Positions 43,215 through 52,225 are shown, numbered from the stretch's first letter. The stretch is DNA of 64,000 bases from Coriobacteriia bacterium (GCA_030537355.1 JAUNNF010000003.1:124001-188000), one strand, 5' to 3'. Notes: generated by a model not told the origin, from the sequence alone. Numbers and translations are program-made.

Positions 43215-44048
43215 ATGACTCTTATTATTAGCATAATTGCAATGTTGGCCGTCGGCCTTTTAGCAGGTTTTTTAGGTTCGCTACTTGGTATTGGCGGAGG
43301 CATTATCGTGACGCCATTTATAACAATTTTCTTAGGCGTTGATATTAAATATGCAATTGCAGCAAGTATCATTGTGGTTATTGCCACCTCAACTGGTTCA
43401 ACTATTAATTATCTCAAAAAAAATATACTCAATTTGCGAGTAGCTATGTTTCTTGAAATATTTACGACAATTGGTGCATTGATAGGAGCCCTACTCGTAG
43501 GTATTGTGTCCCCACAACTGCTATATGCAATATTTGGCTGCTTCCTGCTATTCTCGGCGTTTAATATGATCAGAAACTTAAAAGATAATTTGATTAAAAA
43601 ATCAAGTCCTCTAGCATTAAAACTTAAATTAAATGGTTCATATTATGATAAATCTCTAAATAAACAAATAGACTATGGTGTGGAAAAAGTACCATTGGGC
43701 TCAGCTGTAATGTTTATAGCTGGAATTGCTTCAGGGCTGCTTGGTATAGGATCTGGACCTTTTAAGGTTATAGCCATGGATACAGTTATGAAACTGCCTC
43801 TGAAAGTGTCTACATCAACTAGCAATCTAATGATGGGCGTAACAGCCGCAGCAAGTGCTGTTGTTTATTTTTTTAATGGCCAGATTCAATGTGATATCGT
43901 TGTTCCTATTGTACTAGGAGTTGTTGGTGGTTCAATAATTGGAACAAAAGTGATGCCTCATATAAAACCTAAGGTATTACGCATAATTTTTATTCCAGTA
44001 TTAGTTTTATTTTCAGTATCGATGATAGTAAAGGCTTTTGGTGCATAA
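43215..44048 (+). CDS. TauE/SafE-family anion exporter
   Basis: A 277-residue membrane protein with about eight helices. The start GLLAGFLGSLLGIGGGIIVTP and the repeated motif ASGLLGIGSGPFKV are typical of the TauE/SafE family, which moves sulfite, sulfoacetate or similar anions. The ATG follows the stop of the acyltransferase by two bases, so translation may be coupled. The gene overlaps the next one, DUF1634, which is a common partner of this family. The ion is unknown. Confidence 0.9.
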   Translation: MTLIISIIAMLAVGLLAGFLGSLLGIGGGIIVTPFITIFLGVDIKYAIAASIIVVIATSTGSTINYLKKNILNLRVAMFLEIFTTIGALIGALLVGIVSPQLLYAIFGCFLLFSAFNMIRNLKDNLIKKSSPLALKLKLNGSYYDKSLNKQIDYGVEKVPLGSAVMFIAGIASGLLGIGSGPFKVIAMDTVMKLPLKVSTSTSNLMMGVTAAASAVVYFFNGQIQCDIVVPIVLGVVGGSIIGTKVMPHIKPKVLRIIFIPVLVLFSVSMIVKAFGA

Positions 44049-44298
44049 GTTAGAAAAGAACATAACACGTGTAATGATTGCAGGTCTCGCCATCTCTGTA
44101 ATACTGATGCTTATAGGACTCATAATGCTAAATGATGTAATTATGTATATAGGAATTGGTGTTTTAATTGCAACACCTATCATGCGAGTTATCGCATCAA
44201 TTATTAGTTTTGCAGTTGAGAAAGATAAACTCTATTGTGTAATCACTACTCTAGTTCTATTAATATTAATTGCAGCAATTATCAAAAGTCTGGTATGA
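44041..44298 (+). CDS. DUF1634 membrane protein, partner of the TauE/SafE protein
   Basis: A small protein of about 85 residues with three hydrophobic segments. It starts at GTG 44041 with AAAGG 7 bases upstream; the TTG just before it is less likely. The overlap with the preceding gene and the frequent pairing of DUF1634 with TauE/SafE proteins suggest a small subunit of the same transporter. Its 3' end overlaps the convergent radical SAM gene by 17 bases. Confidence 0.82.
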   Translation: MHKLEKNITRVMIAGLAISVILMLIGLIMLNDVIMYIGIGVLIATPIMRVIASIISFAVEKDKLYCVITTLVLLILIAAIIKSLV

Positions 44299-45178
44299 AA
44301 CTAGTTTTTGCCGTATCCCCTTGTTGCCAATAATAATCATCAATACCGAGTTCGTCTGCATAATTAAGTAAGGCTTCATATTCCTCTTCTGTTGCGCTAC
44401 TATTAAGCTCATCATACTCTAATTTATTACAAGGAGTATATTGATTCATAATTGAATACTTTATCTCATTTCCAAAATTATCATATAAAAGTCGTAGGCA
44501 CTCTTTTGAATTATCAAGATGTCCTGGCAGGAGTAAATGTCTAACAATAACGCCTTTTGTCATTCTTGCCTCTTCATTAAAAATATCGAATTTTCTCGTA
44601 TCACAAAAATCTAACATGGTCGATATTGCTTCCAGAGCTATATCCCTATAATTGTCAATCTTATTCATTGATAATTTTTTGCATAAATCATTATCAGAAT
44701 ATTTAAAATCTGTTAACCATACATCGACAATACTAGAAAGTGCACTTACACTAGCTTGAGTTTCATAACCTGAAGTATTCCAAACAACAGGTATGTCTAA
44801 ATTAGCTTGCCGAACAGCACTTATTATTTGACTTCTGTAATGGGTTCCAGTTACAAAATTGATATTCATTGCACCTTGATTTTGCAAATCTTGGCACATA
44901 TCAATAAGTTCTTCAATACTGACAATACAACCCGCGCCTTCAAATGAAATCTTGTGATTCTGACAGTAAATACATTTCATAGAGCAATTACTAAAAAAGA
45001 TTGTGCCACTACCAGACTTACCCGATATGGGAGGTTCCTCCCAATGATGAAGAGAATGTCTGGCAACATAGATTTCGTCATCAGCACCACACAAACCAGA
45101 ATTTCCTTCTAGCCTGTTTGCTCCACAGGCAAGTGGACACCAATCGCAATGTGTAGGTAATAAACTAGATTTTTGCAC
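44282..45178 (-). CDS. PflX-like radical SAM protein
   Basis: A 298-residue enzyme that starts at GTG 45178 and overlaps the end of NadE. The radical SAM motif is CSMKCIYCQNH (about residues 68-78), holding a 4Fe-4S cluster and SAM. Before it is a Cys pattern (CDWCPLACGANR, later GLCGA) and HHWEEPPISGKSGSGTIFFS, all typical of the PflX/COG1313 family, distantly related to pyruvate formate-lyase activase. The target protein is unknown; no glycyl-radical enzyme is in this window. The Cys-rich N-terminus may bind an extra metal. Confidence 0.85.
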   Translation of the reverse strand: MQKSSLLPTHCDWCPLACGANRLEGNSGLCGADDEIYVARHSLHHWEEPPISGKSGSGTIFFSNCSMKCIYCQNHKISFEGAGCIVSIEELIDMCQDLQNQGAMNINFVTGTHYRSQIISAVRQANLDIPVVWNTSGYETQASVSALSSIVDVWLTDFKYSDNDLCKKLSMNKIDNYRDIALEAISTMLDFCDTRKFDIFNEEARMTKGVIVRHLLLPGHLDNSKECLRLLYDNFGNEIKYSIMNQYTPCNKLEYDELNSSATEEEYEALLNYADELGIDDYYWQQGDTAKTSFIPDF

Positions 45179-46061
45179 AAGGAGGCTCGTAATGTCTTTT
45201 ATATTCTGACCTTTTAACTTTGGTTACGACATTTTGAACTTGAACTTCGCTATAGCCCAAGAACACAATTTCGTTAGCTGTTTTTTTGTTGTCTACATAT
45301 TCATGTAAAATGGCATCTAGCGTTGGATAGTCAATTCCTAACGAGGCTTCGTCAGTTTGATTATCAGTGAGCTCTGCACTAGGTGGCTTTGAGATAATAC
45401 TTTGAGGAATTACATCAACATCCTTCTCGTAAGTTCTTCTTTCCTGCATATTTTTGCAAATGCACATCTTAAAAACATCTGTTTTATAAACATCACCAAG
45501 CGGCGCAAAACCACCAGCCATATCTCCATATAAAGTAGAATAACCAGTATAAACTTCGCTTTTATTTGCAGTATTTAAAAGCAACCAATTATACTCATTT
45601 GAAGCTGCCATAAGCACAATCATACGCAAACGAGATTGTATGTTCTGTGATGTTATATCCTTAATCTTGACATCATCAGCAGGAAACTCTGCCAAGTTTA
45701 AACTGTTAACAATAGCCTCATATGCTGAATTAATAAACATGGTATTAGTTGAAATACCAAGATTCTCAACTAATTGCTTTGCATCCTGCATGGATTCTTG
45801 AGATGAATAAGGCCCAGGGAGTATTATCCCGTGTACGTGTTCTGCACCAAATGCATCTACTGCTATTTTTGCTACAAGAGAAGAATCTACTCCGCCTGAA
45901 AGTCCTATAGCAACATCACTAAAACCACTTTTCTTAACAAAATCTTGTGTTTGATCAACACATGCATTATATGCACGTAAAATACGTTTTGCATCTTTTC
46001 CCGTAAAACACTCTTGCTCGAAATTTTCCAATTGTTTATCTAAAGGTAAAATTTTTGGCAT
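45165..46061 (-). CDS. nadE: NAD(+) synthetase
   Basis: The start is the ATG at 46061, 6 bases after AGGTGG; a GTG 9 bases upstream overlaps that site. The 298-residue enzyme makes NAD from nicotinic acid adenine dinucleotide, ATP and ammonia. It has the P-loop of the N-type ATP pyrophosphatases (GLSGGVDSSLVAK) and the later NTANKSEVYTGYSTLYGDMAGGFAP. It lacks a glutaminase domain, so it is the ammonia-dependent form. It overlaps the radical SAM gene by 14 bases and follows the HypA-like gene by 9 bases, in one long minus-strand operon. Confidence 0.93.
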   Translation of the reverse strand: MPKILPLDKQLENFEQECFTGKDAKRILRAYNACVDQTQDFVKKSGFSDVAIGLSGGVDSSLVAKIAVDAFGAEHVHGIILPGPYSSQESMQDAKQLVENLGISTNTMFINSAYEAIVNSLNLAEFPADDVKIKDITSQNIQSRLRMIVLMAASNEYNWLLLNTANKSEVYTGYSTLYGDMAGGFAPLGDVYKTDVFKMCICKNMQERRTYEKDVDVIPQSIISKPPSAELTDNQTDEASLGIDYPTLDAILHEYVDNKKTANEIVFLGYSEVQVQNVVTKVKRSEYKRHYEPPCAKI

Positions 46062-46070
46062 ATGAACCAC

Positions 46071-46325
46071 CTAACTTTCTACTTCGATTTGCTCGATGTA
46101 AATATCGTGCCCCTCTACATACTTTGTATTTATTGTACTATTTTTACACAAATTATAATCCTCAACTTCGCGCAGTGCATCAAAAGCGTTATCTAGGGCC
46201 TCAGCAATTACTGCACGAGACTCGCCAATTACTAAATTGATTGACTTTACTGACTTAGCTTTATTGTCAGTAGCAACTTTTACAACATTATCAAGAACGC
46301 CTGTAGCAATACTTAATTCGTGCAT
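46071..46325 (-). CDS. HypA-like protein lacking the zinc-ribbon half
   Basis: An 84-residue protein. The start MHELSIATGVLDNVVKVA is the HypA N-terminus, where Met1-His2 bind nickel in the true factor. The next 45 residues still follow HypA (NLVIGESRAVI, then ALDNAF). HypA normally runs to about 113 residues, with a CxxC...CxxC zinc site; here the end carries only one Cys. The stop of TatC overlaps its start (TAATG) and a GAGGAAG site is present. No nickel enzyme lies nearby. It may be a relic, or a small metal-binding protein with a new job. Confidence 0.7.
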   Translation of the reverse strand: MHELSIATGVLDNVVKVATDNKAKSVKSINLVIGESRAVIAEALDNAFDALREVEDYNLCKNSTINTKYVEGHDIYIEQIEVES

Positions 46326-47077
46326 TATTCTTCCTGCTCAATTTTTTTAGCGAGGATTATGCGAGACAAAGTTAGGCTTATCTCATATAACGCAATTAAT
46401 GCTGCAAATAACAACAGCATTGTTACAGGAGAAGCATCTGGAGTAATAATTGCAGAGAACACAAGCAAAACAAGATAAATTACTCGCCATGAAGAACGCA
46501 ATTTTTTATACGGAATAATACCAAATATTACAAGATAAAATACAATCAACGGAAGCTGAAATGCGATGCCAAAACCTATTTCAAACTTAATTATTATGTC
46601 AATATAAGCCGACATCTGAGGCATTATGTCCCCCAGCCCTTGAGATTGGTCAATCAACCACTGAAAAGCCGTTTTTAAAATTATCGTATAACAAAAAATA
46701 ACACCTAAAATAAATAGTATTACAGCTGCTATAAAAGTTGGTATAAACCATCTTCTTTCTTTTGGTTTTAGTGCTGGCAAGAAAAATGCGAGTATTTGCC
46801 AAAATATCATTGGAGAGGTAGCCACTATTGCAGACCAAAAAGCGATTTTAAACCGTGTTCCAAAAGATTCAAACGGAGTTAAAGCATAGAGTTGCATACC
46901 GTTATCACTTTGAGGAAGATAATCCTTAATAGGCCAAATAAGAATTTGTCCAATAACAGGAGCTGCAGCATAAAAAACTAGTATACCAACAACAAGTACT
47001 ACTAAAATACGTACCAGACGAAGTCTAAGCTCTCCTAAATGATCCATTAATGGCATACGTGCTGGACCTATGGCCAT
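46325..47077 (-). CDS. tatC: Sec-independent protein translocase TatC
   Basis: A 250-residue membrane protein with six helices. The motifs MPLMDHLGELRLRLVRI at the start, FESFGTRFKIAFW and the Pro-rich FFLPALKPKERRW in the first outer loop are typical of TatC. It receives folded proteins with twin-arginine signals. AGGAG precedes the ATG. TatA/B lies directly upstream with no gap, and both belong to the operon that continues to NadE and the PflX-like gene. No protein with a clear twin-arginine signal is seen in this window. Confidence 0.93.
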   Translation of the reverse strand: MAIGPARMPLMDHLGELRLRLVRILVVLVVGILVFYAAAPVIGQILIWPIKDYLPQSDNGMQLYALTPFESFGTRFKIAFWSAIVATSPMIFWQILAFFLPALKPKERRWFIPTFIAAVILFILGVIFCYTIILKTAFQWLIDQSQGLGDIMPQMSAYIDIIIKFEIGFGIAFQLPLIVFYLVIFGIIPYKKLRSSWRVIYLVLLVFSAIITPDASPVTMLLLFAALIALYEISLTLSRIILAKKIEQEE

Positions 47078-47296
47078 CTATTTCTCCTTTGGTGCATCAT
47101 CAGGCTTATTAGCTTCCTCCATGACAGGATCTACAATTTCTTCCTTCACGACCTTGTCCATTTCAGCTTTAGCTTTTCTGAATTTTTTTATACCACGACC
47201 AGCTAATTTTGTGACTTGAGGAAGTTTATCTGGGCCAAAGACCACAAAAATAAATACAATTATAATAAAAAGTTCGAATCCACCAATTCCAAACAT
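47078..47296 (-). CDS. tatA: twin-arginine translocase TatA/TatB subunit
   Basis: A 72-residue protein with one N-terminal helix, a FGPDKLPQ hinge and a following amphipathic, Lys-rich helix. These are the marks of the TatA/TatB family; the Glu-Leu-Phe (GFELFIII) start and the short length do not tell which. It makes the pore with TatC encoded just downstream. The start is two bases after the stop of the small basic membrane protein gene. Confidence 0.9.
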   Translation of the reverse strand: MFGIGGFELFIIIVFIFVVFGPDKLPQVTKLAGRGIKKFRKAKAEMDKVVKEEIVDPVMEEANKPDDAPKEK

Positions 47297-47298
47297 AT

Positions 47299-47526
47299 CT
47301 ATTGACTTTGCTCTTGATTTGCTTGTTTATTTGTAGCACTACAAACTGTTAGCGCCATAGTAGGAATACTTAGGCCTAAGACCAAGATAACACAAACAAC
47401 AACTGTTACAACTTTTTTTGTTCGCTCCCTTTTTGCTTGAGCGCGTTTTGCAGCTGCTTCTCTTTTTTTAGCAGCTTCAATCTTAGCTTCTTTTTCTTTT
47501 GGACTTTGTCTTCTTTTTTTACTCAT
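47299..47526 (-). CDS. small basic single-pass membrane protein
   Basis: A 75-residue protein. Residues 1-38 are almost wholly Lys, Arg, Ala, Glu and Gln and should form a charged helix in the cytoplasm. About residues 39-62 are one membrane helix, and the rest is a short polar tail outside. No family is recognised. Its place just before TatA and TatC, with a two-base gap, suggests a link with the Tat system, but this is only positional. It is well conserved in composition with signal-anchor proteins. Confidence 0.7.
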   Translation of the reverse strand: MSKKRRQSPKEKEAKIEAAKKREAAAKRAQAKRERTKKVVTVVVCVILVLGLSIPTMALTVCSATNKQANQEQSQ

Positions 47527-47550
47527 AACTCATACCTCTTTTTATCAATA

Positions 47551-48543
47551 TTATAATATAAATCTTTGTATATCTTGTCTTATCATAATAATAAATAATA
47601 ACAAAAATAATGCAATTCCAACAATTGAAATTAGAGTAACAACTCTTTCAGGAACATTTTTACCAGTAATTTTTTGAATTATCTCGACAATAAATTTACC
47701 TCCATCCAAAGGTGGAATAGGAAGAAGATTCATTATTCCTAATGACACACTTATCATAGCCATGAATTCTAGGAACGCACATATACCTCTTTCAGCAGCA
47801 CTTTTAGAAATAACAGCTATGCCAATCAACGATGTTGAATTATTGACAGTCTCTGCTGCAGTGGCGGGGTTAAATAATTTTACAACAGCCTGTATAACAA
47901 GCCAAATATAATTAAAACCGTATTGTATAGCTTGCAACGGATTCATTGTGACATGTGCAATTTCACCTGTATCTTGGTACTTAACGTCAAAACCCACTAG
48001 TGTATAAAGAATAACAAAAATAATCATCGCAAATAATAAATTAACAAATATACCTGCGAGTAAAATTATGATGCGTTTCCAGAAAGGCAGTGATCTATAC
48101 TGACAAAAATACTCTTCCTTAAATGTCTTCTTGCAAAACTTATTTATCGTAAATACATCTTTATTCTCACTAACACTACCCCACTGAAAAAGCTCGAACA
48201 AACAATCACTTGCTGCTTCCTCGCTAATATTTAGCGCATTAGACACATCATTAGCATTAGCTTTTTTATTCTCTAACATATATTCATAAACACGTTTTAA
48301 ATGAGGTTTCATGTTTCCGGCTTCCATACCACAAACACGTGCATATCCACCTAATGGTATACATGTAACACCATACTTAGTCTCGCCGTGTTTAAAACCT
48401 ATATTAGGACCTGGAAGACCTAGCATAAATTCAGTTACTCGGACTCCAAACAGGCGTGATGCTATAAAATGACCGCCTTCATGTATAAACACAAGAACGC
48501 TAAGTACAATTACACAACATGCTATTGTTAATAAAATATCCAC
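47551..48543 (-). CDS. M50 site-2 protease with a winged-helix-like insert
   Basis: A 330-residue membrane protease with a GTG start and no ribosome site; a TATAAT box lies about 11 bases upstream. The zinc site HEGGH is in helix 1 and LPIPPLDGGKFIV, carrying the third ligand, is near residue 280. In the usual RseP a PDZ domain sits between; here about residues 80-150 (VYEYMLENKKANANDVSNA, then SEEAASDCLFELFQWGSV) look like a winged-helix fold. The protease would cut membrane-embedded substrates such as anti-sigma factors. It precedes the Tat genes. A distinct substrate-control mode is inferred from the missing PDZ. Confidence 0.82.
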   Translation of the reverse strand: MDILLTIACCVIVLSVLVFIHEGGHFIASRLFGVRVTEFMLGLPGPNIGFKHGETKYGVTCIPLGGYARVCGMEAGNMKPHLKRVYEYMLENKKANANDVSNALNISEEAASDCLFELFQWGSVSENKDVFTINKFCKKTFKEEYFCQYRSLPFWKRIIILLAGIFVNLLFAMIIFVILYTLVGFDVKYQDTGEIAHVTMNPLQAIQYGFNYIWLVIQAVVKLFNPATAAETVNNSTSLIGIAVISKSAAERGICAFLEFMAMISVSLGIMNLLPIPPLDGGKFIVEIIQKITGKNVPERVVTLISIVGIALFLLLFIIMIRQDIQRFIL

Positions 48544-48569
48544 AATGTTGAAATATTATAACAAAGTTC

Positions 48570-48597
48570 TTGACATTATAAATAATAATGGTATTGT
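48570..48597 (+). promoter_or_regulatory. promoter of the ferredoxin gene
   Basis: TTGACA and TATTGT are 16 bases apart, about 35 bases before the ATG at 48631. The divergent protease gene starts 27 bases to the left. Confidence 0.65.
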
Positions 48598-48630
48598 TTG
48601 CGCAGTAAAAATTGAGACAAAGGAGTTTGA

Positions 48631-48822
48631 ATGCCACGTCCAATACTTGAAAAAGATGAATGCACAGCATGTGGAGCATGCGTTGAAGCTTGCCCTAATG
48701 ACGTTTTAGAGATTGTAGGTACAAGTGTAGACATTGTTGCCGAAGATGAATGTGTAGCTTGCGAGGCATGCATTGAAGAATGCCCTATGGGCGTAATTAC
48801 TTCTATTGACGAAGAAGATTAA
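48631..48822 (+). CDS. ferredoxin with two 4Fe-4S clusters
   Basis: A 63-residue protein with AAAGGAG before the ATG. It has two CxxCxxCxxxCP motifs (CTACGACVEACP and CVACEACIEECP), each carrying three ligands for one cluster and the fourth ligand of the other, as in clostridial-type ferredoxins. It is acidic and small, a low-potential carrier suited to the aldehyde oxidoreductase and formate dehydrogenase in this window. Its 3' end overlaps the convergent PTS IIB gene by 20 bases. Confidence 0.95.
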   Translation: MPRPILEKDECTACGACVEACPNDVLEIVGTSVDIVAEDECVACEACIEECPMGVITSIDEED

Positions 48823-49117
48823 GTATGTCACGCACAGCAGTTTTTGCGTCTAGATTTGCATAAACATTTGTATCCATTACAAATACATCGCAATCAAACT
48901 GCTTATCAACTTTATCTTTAAGATATTTTACTTGAGGTCCTAGCACTATAAGAGCTGGGGCTTTTTGTTGTACAAAGTTGTCTGCGAGTGCCACAGAATG
49001 AGCCTCAATATCAAGCGGAAGATCATGCGTTTGAACTACTTCCATCATCTTGGCTGTCATGATAGAAGTAGAAATACCTGCGTCACATAAAAAATATACT
49101 AAATACTTATCACTCAT
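48803..49117 (-). CDS. PTS IIB protein of the lactose/cellobiose type
   Basis: A 104-residue soluble protein with the active Cys in LCDAGISTSIMTAKM (about residue 11) and the fold pattern of the cellobiose IIB family. It would pass phosphate from a IIA to a sugar entering by a IIC, but neither is present nearby, so it acts with partners elsewhere or regulates. It overlaps the peptidase gene at 49114 by four bases and may share its message. Confidence 0.85.
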   Translation of the reverse strand: MSDKYLVYFLCDAGISTSIMTAKMMEVVQTHDLPLDIEAHSVALADNFVQQKAPALIVLGPQVKYLKDKVDKQFDCDVFVMDTNVYANLDAKTAVRDILNLLRQ

Positions 49118-50376
49118 GACACTAAATTATATATAGCAGCCTTATATATTTCAAGATTTTTTGCCAAATCTTGCTTATACATATACTCATTTGCATTATG
49201 GACAACATTTTGTATTGAGCTTCTGTTTTGAAAAGCAGCACCAAATGCTACAGTATTAGGTAAATGTTTAGCATATGTTCCTCCCGTAGAAGAAACAGGT
49301 TTTGACATGTCCCCTGTTATATCTCTATAAGCTTTTAATAACTTTTGGGCATTTTCGTTTTCTACATCCATAAACGCTGGAGGAACAGCACGCCTAACCT
49401 CATGTGTCGTATTAGGAAAATACTTAAAAATTTTATTTTCAATTTCCGTCTCTGTTACAAAAGTAGGATATCTAATAGAAATATTGACAGAGATAATCCC
49501 GTCTTTATAGCTAAGCTTGTATGGAGTGCAAATAAATGTTTGACTTGGATCTTTACTTAAATCAAATTCATCAAGTCCAATACGTCTACCATCATGATTG
49601 TCAACAAACCCATTATATAGCGAAGAAAAATATATGCGAACATCTTCATCAACATCAGATTTAGATATAATACCAGCAACTTTGATTAATGCATTTTCGC
49701 CACAAAAAGGCCATGCAGCATGAGCACCACGTCCTTTAGCATAAAACTCATGCCCGTCAATAATAACAGTCAATTCTTCTGGAACTCGGTTCCTGTTCAT
49801 GTCACCTTTAACCTGAACTTTATGATCAAACTTATAATTAATTTTGTAATTGACAATACCCTTCTCAGCATAAGTAATTGGATACTCGCTATCTGGGGTA
49901 AAACAAAATTCAGGAGCTTTTTCATGAGCCAGATAATGCTCAATTTCATGACTACCACATTCTTCATTTGTACCAAATATCATCCTAAATTTTTTCTTAG
50001 GTATAACACCATCGTCCCGCAAACTCTTCATTGCATAAAAACAGCACATAGTTGGACCTTTATCGTCTAAGACACCACGAGCAAAAAACTTATCGCCTAC
50101 TTCTGTCAACTTAAAAGGATCTGTGTTCCAACCATCTTTAGGTGGTACAACATCTAAGTGAGACAAGCATGCGACATAATCCTCGCTATCAGGGCCCCAA
50201 TCAACATAGCCTACTACACCATCGATATTATTGGATTTAAAGCCATAAGATTCGCAAATATTTAACATCTCTTCTAAGCATAATGAACACTTTGCGTTAT
50301 CTGGAAAGTCTTCATGAGTAGAAATACTATCGATTTCAATTATTCGAGATAAATCTTTTATAAAATCCGCGTCCAT
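49114..50376 (-). CDS. M20-family dipeptidase, PepV-like
   Basis: The start is the ATG at 50376; further upstream the open frame would run into the tRNA. No ribosome site is seen. The 420-residue enzyme has the M20 metal residues: VACLSHLDVVPP, the bridging Asp in ARGVLDDKGP, GTNEECGS with the general-base Glu, and a late STGGTYAKHLP His region. A dimerisation-type domain lies between. It cuts dipeptides of a free amino terminus in the cytoplasm. The gene is divergent from tRNA-Pro and just upstream of the PTS IIB. Confidence 0.88.
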   Translation of the reverse strand: MDADFIKDLSRIIEIDSISTHEDFPDNAKCSLCLEEMLNICESYGFKSNNIDGVVGYVDWGPDSEDYVACLSHLDVVPPKDGWNTDPFKLTEVGDKFFARGVLDDKGPTMCCFYAMKSLRDDGVIPKKKFRMIFGTNEECGSHEIEHYLAHEKAPEFCFTPDSEYPITYAEKGIVNYKINYKFDHKVQVKGDMNRNRVPEELTVIIDGHEFYAKGRGAHAAWPFCGENALIKVAGIISKSDVDEDVRIYFSSLYNGFVDNHDGRRIGLDEFDLSKDPSQTFICTPYKLSYKDGIISVNISIRYPTFVTETEIENKIFKYFPNTTHEVRRAVPPAFMDVENENAQKLLKAYRDITGDMSKPVSSTGGTYAKHLPNTVAFGAAFQNRSSIQNVVHNANEYMYKQDLAKNLEIYKAAIYNLVS

Positions 50377-50397
50377 GTTTTGTATAATCGTATCTGT

Positions 50398-50474
50398 CGG
50401 GTGATGGCGCAGTTTGGTAGCGCACACGTCTGGGGGGCGTGGGGTCGCCGGTTCAAGTCCGGTTCACCCGACCA
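50398..50474 (+). tRNA. tRNA-Pro (anticodon GGG)
   Basis: The acceptor stem pairs CGGGTGA with TCACCCG and is followed by A and an encoded CCA. The D arm is GCGCAGTTTGGTAGCGC, the anticodon stem-loop is CACGT-CTGGGGG-GCGTG with anticodon GGG, and the T arm is GCCGGTTCAAGTCCGGT. A TATAAT box lies 10 bases before it. All stems close. Confidence 0.97.
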
Positions 50475-50476
50475 TT

Positions 50477-52225
50477 TTATGCACTGTCTGCAAACTGACT
50501 ATTGTACAGTTTTGCGTACTTTCCATCCTTTGCCATAAGCTCTTCATGGCTACCTACCTCTAAGATATCACCATGCTCCATATACAAAATGTTATCAGCA
50601 TCTTTAATGGTTGAGAGCCTATGAGCAATAACAAAGCTTGTTCGTCCTTTCATCATGTTATTCATAGCTTTTTGTATAAGTAACTCAGTACGAGTATCAA
50701 CACTTGATGTGGCCTCATCTAGTATCATAATTGGAGGATCGTTGAGCATAGCACGAGCAATAGTTAATAACTGACGCTGACCTTGAGCAATGTTTGAAGC
50801 GCCTTCATGCAAAATAAACTTATATCCACCTGGCAAAGTATCTATAAATCCATCAGCATGAGCAGCTTTAGCTGCAGCAACTACTTCTTCGTCAGTTGCA
50901 TCCAACTTACCATAACGGATATTTTCCATGATAGTATCGCTATATAACCATGTATCTTGAAGTACCATACCAAATATATTACGCAAATCTGCTCGTTTCA
51001 TATCTCTGATATCAACACCATCAACCTTAATTGAGCCGCCTTTAACATCGTAAAAGCGCATAATCAAATTAACGAGAGTGGTTTTACCAGCACCTGTAGG
51101 ACCAACGATTGCAGTTTTTTCGCCAGGCTTTGCAATAAAATTCATGTCTGTAATAAGTGTTTGATGAGGAACATATCCAAACTTAACATGATCAAATTCA
51201 ACACTACCCTCTAACTTCTCAGGGAACTGCGGATCATCAGTTTCTTGAACCTCTTCCTCCTCATCCAAAAATTCGAACACACGACGTCCGGCAGCTCCAG
51301 TCTGTTGCAATATTGAAGTTAGCTCCATAACTTCATTAATAGGAGTAGAAAACTGGAATAAATACTGAACAAAAGCTTGAATCATACCAACAGTAAGACC
51401 ACCAGCAATTGCCATGAATGCTCCAGCAAAACAAACAAGCGCATAACCTACATTGTTTGCAGACAATGTAAGAGGGTACAAGACACCAGCCAAAAATTGT
51501 CCTTTATATGAGTGTTCATATAATTCTTTGTTTGTCCCATCAAACATCTCATCAACGTCTCTCTCACGTCCAAACAAAGCAACAACATTATGTCCAGCAT
51601 AATACTCTTCAACATAACCATTAAGTTCACCAGTTTTGTCCATCTGTTTATTAAAGTGTACTTCACTCTTAGTTGTAATTTTTGATGCAATAAAGAGCAA
51701 TATTGGAATTGAAATTAAACCTATAATTGTTAACCAAACATTAATTATAAGCATCATAATAAGAACAACAACTAATGTAAATGCTGCTTTTATAATCTCA
51801 TAAATACTCTGCTGGAAAGCTTGCGAGATAACTTCTACATCATTTGTTAACCTTGCTAAAATATCACCATATGTTGTAGTGTCATAATAATTAAGTGGCA
51901 AAGCATCTATCTTAGTATCAATCTCGTGTCGTAGGTCATAAATTGCATTTTGCGAAGCTATTACAATCAATACGTTACCAATATAAGATATAAGCGAAAA
52001 TCCACAATAACAAACAATCATTAAGATTAGAAACAAAAAGAAGTTCTCCCAAACTTCATCTGCAGGATTATCATTTAGAATAGTTGTCATATCATTAATT
52101 GCAACACCCATAAAGAAAGGAGCTAAGGCATATAACAATACAGCAATTAATACAAGTACAATGGCAAATGTCATCATAAATTTATATTTAAATAAATATC
52201 TTATAAGGCGTCCATATACATTCAT
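50477..52225 (-). CDS. ABC exporter half-transporter, second gene of a heterodimer
   Basis: A 582-residue protein with a six-helix membrane domain (about residues 1-310) and an ATPase. Walker A is VGPTGAGKTT, the signature region is NIAQGQRQLLTIARA, which departs from the LSGGQ consensus (SNIAQGQ), and Walker B is IMILDEATS with the catalytic Glu. Its ATG directly follows the stop of the partner gene. Such pairs export drugs, peptides or lipids. The gene's stop lies three bases from the tRNA on the other strand. Confidence 0.9.
   Translation of the reverse strand: MNVYGRLIRYLFKYKFMMTFAIVLVLIAVLLYALAPFFMGVAINDMTTILNDNPADEVWENFFLFLILMIVCYCGFSLISYIGNVLIVIASQNAIYDLRHEIDTKIDALPLNYYDTTTYGDILARLTNDVEVISQAFQQSIYEIIKAAFTLVVVLIMMLIINVWLTIIGLISIPILLFIASKITTKSEVHFNKQMDKTGELNGYVEEYYAGHNVVALFGRERDVDEMFDGTNKELYEHSYKGQFLAGVLYPLTLSANNVGYALVCFAGAFMAIAGGLTVGMIQAFVQYLFQFSTPINEVMELTSILQQTGAAGRRVFEFLDEEEEVQETDDPQFPEKLEGSVEFDHVKFGYVPHQTLITDMNFIAKPGEKTAIVGPTGAGKTTLVNLIMRFYDVKGGSIKVDGVDIRDMKRADLRNIFGMVLQDTWLYSDTIMENIRYGKLDATDEEVVAAAKAAHADGFIDTLPGGYKFILHEGASNIAQGQRQLLTIARAMLNDPPIMILDEATSSVDTRTELLIQKAMNNMMKGRTSFVIAHRLSTIKDADNILYMEHGDILEVGSHEELMAKDGKYAKLYNSQFADSA

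Noticed and set aside
49345-50070. Two + strand frames opposite the PepV-like gene
   Set aside because: Cys/Phe/Ile-rich antisense shadows with no start signals, and the minus-strand gene has clear family motifs.
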